Source: an uncultured Clostridium sp. (GTDB taxonomy: Bacteria > Bacillota > Clostridia > Peptostreptococcales > Peptostreptococcaceae). From it: a DNA stretch of 64,000 nt. The notes under the pieces were generated by a model that saw only the letters and a program-made list of their open reading frames with translations, was not told the origin of the DNA and did not search any database. Positions within the stretch are counted from its first letter, which is position 1; each line of letters opens with the position of its first letter. Made by a program: the position numbers and the translations under genes. The stretch is from contig CAMBXR010000003.1 in the NCBI GenBank assembly GCA_945871955.1, positions 62,001-126,000 on the forward strand, written 5' to 3'. Shown one piece after another: positions 61,872 to 64,000 of this stretch.

Positions 61872-62476
61872 TTAACTATCAACTCCTTGTAAGCACTTAA
61901 TATGTTTTGGCCAACTTCTCCACTTTTTTCTGGATGGAATTGAAGTCCATATACATTGTCTTTTCTAACAATTGCAGGTATTTTCTTTTCATACTGTGCA
62001 TAGGCTACAAGTTCTTTGTTTGATGAGTTTGCAAAATATGAGTGAACAAAATAAACATAGGAATCTTCTTTTATATATTTAAGTATTTCATCATCTTTTT
62101 TCTCAAATTTTAAATTATTCCATCCCATATGAGGCACTTTTAAGTCTATATCAAGGAACTCTACATTTCCTTCTATTAGACCTAAACCTTCGTACTCACC
62201 GTATTCAAAGCTTTTTTCGTATAAAAGTTGCATACCTAAACATATACCAATCATGTATTTACCAGTTTTAACAAAATCTTTAATTGGTTCTATTAACTCT
62301 AAATCTTTTAATGCTTTTACTGCATCTCTATAAGCTCCAACTCCTGGTAAAATTAATGAGTCTGCATTTTTTATTTCTTCTAAATCTCTAGATATTTTAG
62401 TATCTATATTAGCTCTAGCAAATCCTCTACTTACTGAACCTAAGTTGCCTAATCCATAATCAACTATAATATTCAC
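61868..62476 (-). CDS. hisH: Imidazole glycerol phosphate synthase glutaminase subunit
   Basis: 202 residues, class I glutamine amidotransferase. Starts at GTG, sharing its first base with the hisB stop. VDYGLGNLGSV, LPGVGAYRDAV, the nucleophile in IGICLGMQLLYEKS (Cys near 79) and the His/Glu pair in GLQFHPEKSG are present. Supplies ammonia to HisF. Confidence 0.96.
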   Translation of the reverse strand: MNIIVDYGLGNLGSVSRGFARANIDTKISRDLEEIKNADSLILPGVGAYRDAVKALKDLELIEPIKDFVKTGKYMIGICLGMQLLYEKSFEYGEYEGLGLIEGNVEFLDIDLKVPHMGWNNLKFEKKDDEILKYIKEDSYVYFVHSYFANSSNKELVAYAQYEKKIPAIVRKDNVYGLQFHPEKSGEVGQNILSAYKELIVK

Positions 62477-63054
62477 TATAAAACCCCCTTAGATGAAGAT
62501 ATATCATCTGATATAACTTCACTTCCTTCTTTTAAAGCCCTTGCAAATGATTTGAATACAGCTTCTATTTTGTGATGGTCATTTTCTCCATAAATTAAGT
62601 TTATATGAAAAGTTATTCTACTTTCATTTACAAAAGCCCTAAAAAATTCTTTAAACATTTGTGTAGACATATTTCCAACTTTCTCATGTGTAAAATTCAC
62701 ATTAAAAACTAAATAAGGTCTGTTACTTATATCTAAACTTGTATAAGCTAAAGATTCATCCATTGGAATATAAACTGTGGAATATCTTCTAATTCCTTTT
62801 CTATCTCCTATGGCATCTTTAAAAGCTTTGCCTATACAAATACCTATATCTTCAATAGTATGATGATCATCCACATATAAATCGCCCTTTGCTATAACAG
62901 TCAAATCAAACTTACCGTGAAAAGCCATTAACGTTAACATATGATCTAAAAATCCAACACCTGTGTCTATTTCAGCTTTTCCATTACCATCAAGATCTAA
63001 ATTAACTTTTATTTTTGTTTCTAAAGTATCCCTTTCTACAAATCCCCTTCTCAT
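62476..63054 (-). CDS. hisB: Imidazole glycerol-phosphate dehydratase
   Basis: 192 residues, monofunctional dehydratase without the phosphatase domain. Metal-binding motifs [17 protein letters not shown] near residue 34 and [16 protein letters not shown] near 61, later DLRPYL-like SNRPYLVF and [25 protein letters not shown] precedes the ATG. Starts 9 nt after hisC. The phosphatase step must be done by another gene. Confidence 0.95.
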   Translation of the reverse strand: MRRGFVERDTLETKIKVNLDLDGNGKAEIDTGVGFLDHMLTLMAFHGKFDLTVIAKGDLYVDDHHTIEDIGICIGKAFKDAIGDRKGIRRYSTVYIPMDESLAYTSLDISNRPYLVFNVNFTHEKVGNMSTQMFKEFFRAFVNESRITFHINLIYGENDHHKIEAVFKSFARALKEGSEVISDDISSSKGVL

Positions 63055-63063
63055 ACAACCTCC

Positions 63064-64000
63064 TTAAACTAATTTTTTCATACTTTCTAAAAATACTTTA
63101 TTCTCATCTTTACTTCCAATAGTTACTCTATAGTAATTATTAAGTTTCCCACCAAATTTTCTAATTAATATGTCATCTTCTACTAATTTATCTTCTAAAT
63201 TATCTATGTCACTTTTGAAGAATACAAAGTTTGCTCCTGACTTATAAGCTTTAACACCCATATTTAAAAGTTCATTATAAACTTTTTCTCTTTCCATTTT
63301 TACACTTTCAACATAAGATGTCATCTTATCTCTTTGCTTCAAAGCTTTTGTTGCTAAAAATGCTGATATGGAGTTTAGATTATATGGTGGTCTAACTTTT
63401 TCTATGGTTTGGACAAGTTCTTTATTTGCTATTAAGTATCCTGTTCTAATTCCTGCCATGGAAAAAGCCTTTGACATTGTTTTTACTACTATGAGATTGG
63501 CATAGTTTTCAATCTCATCTACTATACTTTCATCACAAAATTCCATATAAGCTTCATCTGCTATTACTATATTTTCTGTAGATTTAACTATTTCTAACAT
63601 ATCTTCTTTTTTTATAACAGTTCCAGTAGGATTATTAGGATTACATATTATTGTAAGCTTAGGATTATTTTCTTTTATGGCTTTTATTACATCTTCTACA
63701 TTTATAGTGAAATCATTTGACTGTCCTGCTCCTATATATCTACTATTTGCTATTTTGGCATATATTGAATACATGGAGAATGTGGGATCTAAACTTAATA
63801 TTAAGTCATTAGTATCTACAAAAGTTTTTACACACAAATCTAATAATTCACTAGAACCATTTCCTACACAAATATTTTCTACACCACATCCAATATAATT
63901 TGATATAGAATTTTTTAAATCTGTATAATTATCATCAGGATATACATTTAAATAAAAGTCATCACCTATTTCCTTTAATAAGTCTTTAAATAAATCTTTA
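63064..64000 (-). CDS. hisC: Histidinol-phosphate aminotransferase, 5' end outside window
   Basis: The frame is open from the stop at 63064 to the right edge, so the start lies beyond 64000. Visible residues begin FKDLLKEIGDDFYLNVYPDD and VGNGSSELLDL (PLP phosphate loop), then CNPNNPTGT, ADEAYMEF, the PLP lysine in VKTMSKAFSMAGIRTGYL and the C-terminal RVTIGSKDEN. PLP enzyme making histidinol phosphate. Upstream his genes (hisG, hisD, hisZ) probably lie outside. Confidence 0.92.
   Translation of the reverse strand, partial: KDLFKDLLKEIGDDFYLNVYPDDNYTDLKNSISNYIGCGVENICVGNGSSELLDLCVKTFVDTNDLILSLDPTFSMYSIYAKIANSRYIGAGQSNDFTINVEDVIKAIKENNPKLTIICNPNNPTGTVIKKEDMLEIVKSTENIVIADEAYMEFCDESIVDEIENYANLIVVKTMSKAFSMAGIRTGYLIANKELVQTIEKVRPPYNLNSISAFLATKALKQRDKMTSYVESVKMEREKVYNELLNMGVKAYKSGANFVFFKSDIDNLEDKLVEDDILIRKFGGKLNNYYRVTIGSKDENKVFLESMKKLV

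Noticed and set aside
1..64000. CRISPR arrays, tRNA/rRNA genes, insertion sequences, prophage
   Set aside because: No regular spacer-repeat arrays, tRNA-like cloverleaf ends, transposases, integrases or phage structural genes were seen while reading both strands.

Overview
The window is chromosomal DNA from a strongly AT-rich, low-GC Gram-positive anaerobe. It fits the class Clostridia, most likely Peptostreptococcaceae-like; I infer this from T-box leaders, desulfoferrodoxin and ferredoxin proteins, a Spo0A-type box, cystine/cysteine genes and strong GGAGG ribosome sites, but cannot name a species. Most genes lie on the minus strand. There are no rRNA or tRNA genes, CRISPR arrays, insertion sequences or prophages that I can recognise.

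Layout: (1) 1-2.0 kb, an arsR-phosphoesterase-acr3 operon that leaves the left edge; the acr3 visible here lacks its middle part. (2) 2.0-7.6 kb, small accessory genes: an AIM24-like protein, a regulator fused to a complete desulfoferrodoxin, a broken chloramphenicol acetyltransferase, rhodanese and C_GCAxxG genes, lipoproteins, and a DUF2975/XRE pair behind a double palindrome. (3) 7.6-12.1 kb, a cysteine block (TcyP-like cystine symporter, flavodoxin, cysE-cysK, a GAF/Fis-type regulator) linked by four copies of one perfect palindrome. (4) 12.1-20.2 kb, nitroreductase, TIM-barrel protein, lactate dehydrogenase, map, U32 peptidase-family protein, MATE and NCS2 transporters. (5) 20.5-23.8 kb, vitamin uptake and salvage: a TPP riboswitch drives tenA, an unclassified structured RNA precedes thiW, and bioY follows. 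(6) 23.9-28.1 kb, GNAT, lipoprotein, LysE exporter, a candidate C-rich small RNA, and gap. (7) 28.2-37.8 kb, leuA-leuC-leuD-leuB behind a Leu T-box, a hisD-family gene, and hom behind two nearly identical tandem Thr T-boxes. (8) 38-49 kb, sugar-phosphate mutase, lipase-like hydrolase, a BFD-like ferredoxin, DUF362 ferredoxin, a TetM-like GTPase overlapping a metallopeptidase, AraC regulator with glutamate symporter. (9) 49-59.7 kb, PlsC, Na/Pi cotransporter behind a PhoP-type box, MoaA-like radical SAM enzyme, an NSS transporter operon with an unlisted 46-residue membrane protein, EamA, HD, PrsA-like foldase and polysaccharide deacetylase. (10) 59.7-64 kb, the distal his operon (hisC-hisB-hisH-hisA-hisF-hisIE), which leaves the right edge.

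The main themes are amino-acid supply (Cys, Leu, Thr/Met, His), each with its own RNA- or DNA-level control, and vitamin uptake. The most interesting unexplained pieces are the kissing-loop RNA before thiW, the C-rich small RNA with a Spo0A box before gap, the duplicated T-box, the desulfoferrodoxin regulator, and the four cysteine-region palindromes. All functions are inferred from sequence reading alone; no database search was run.
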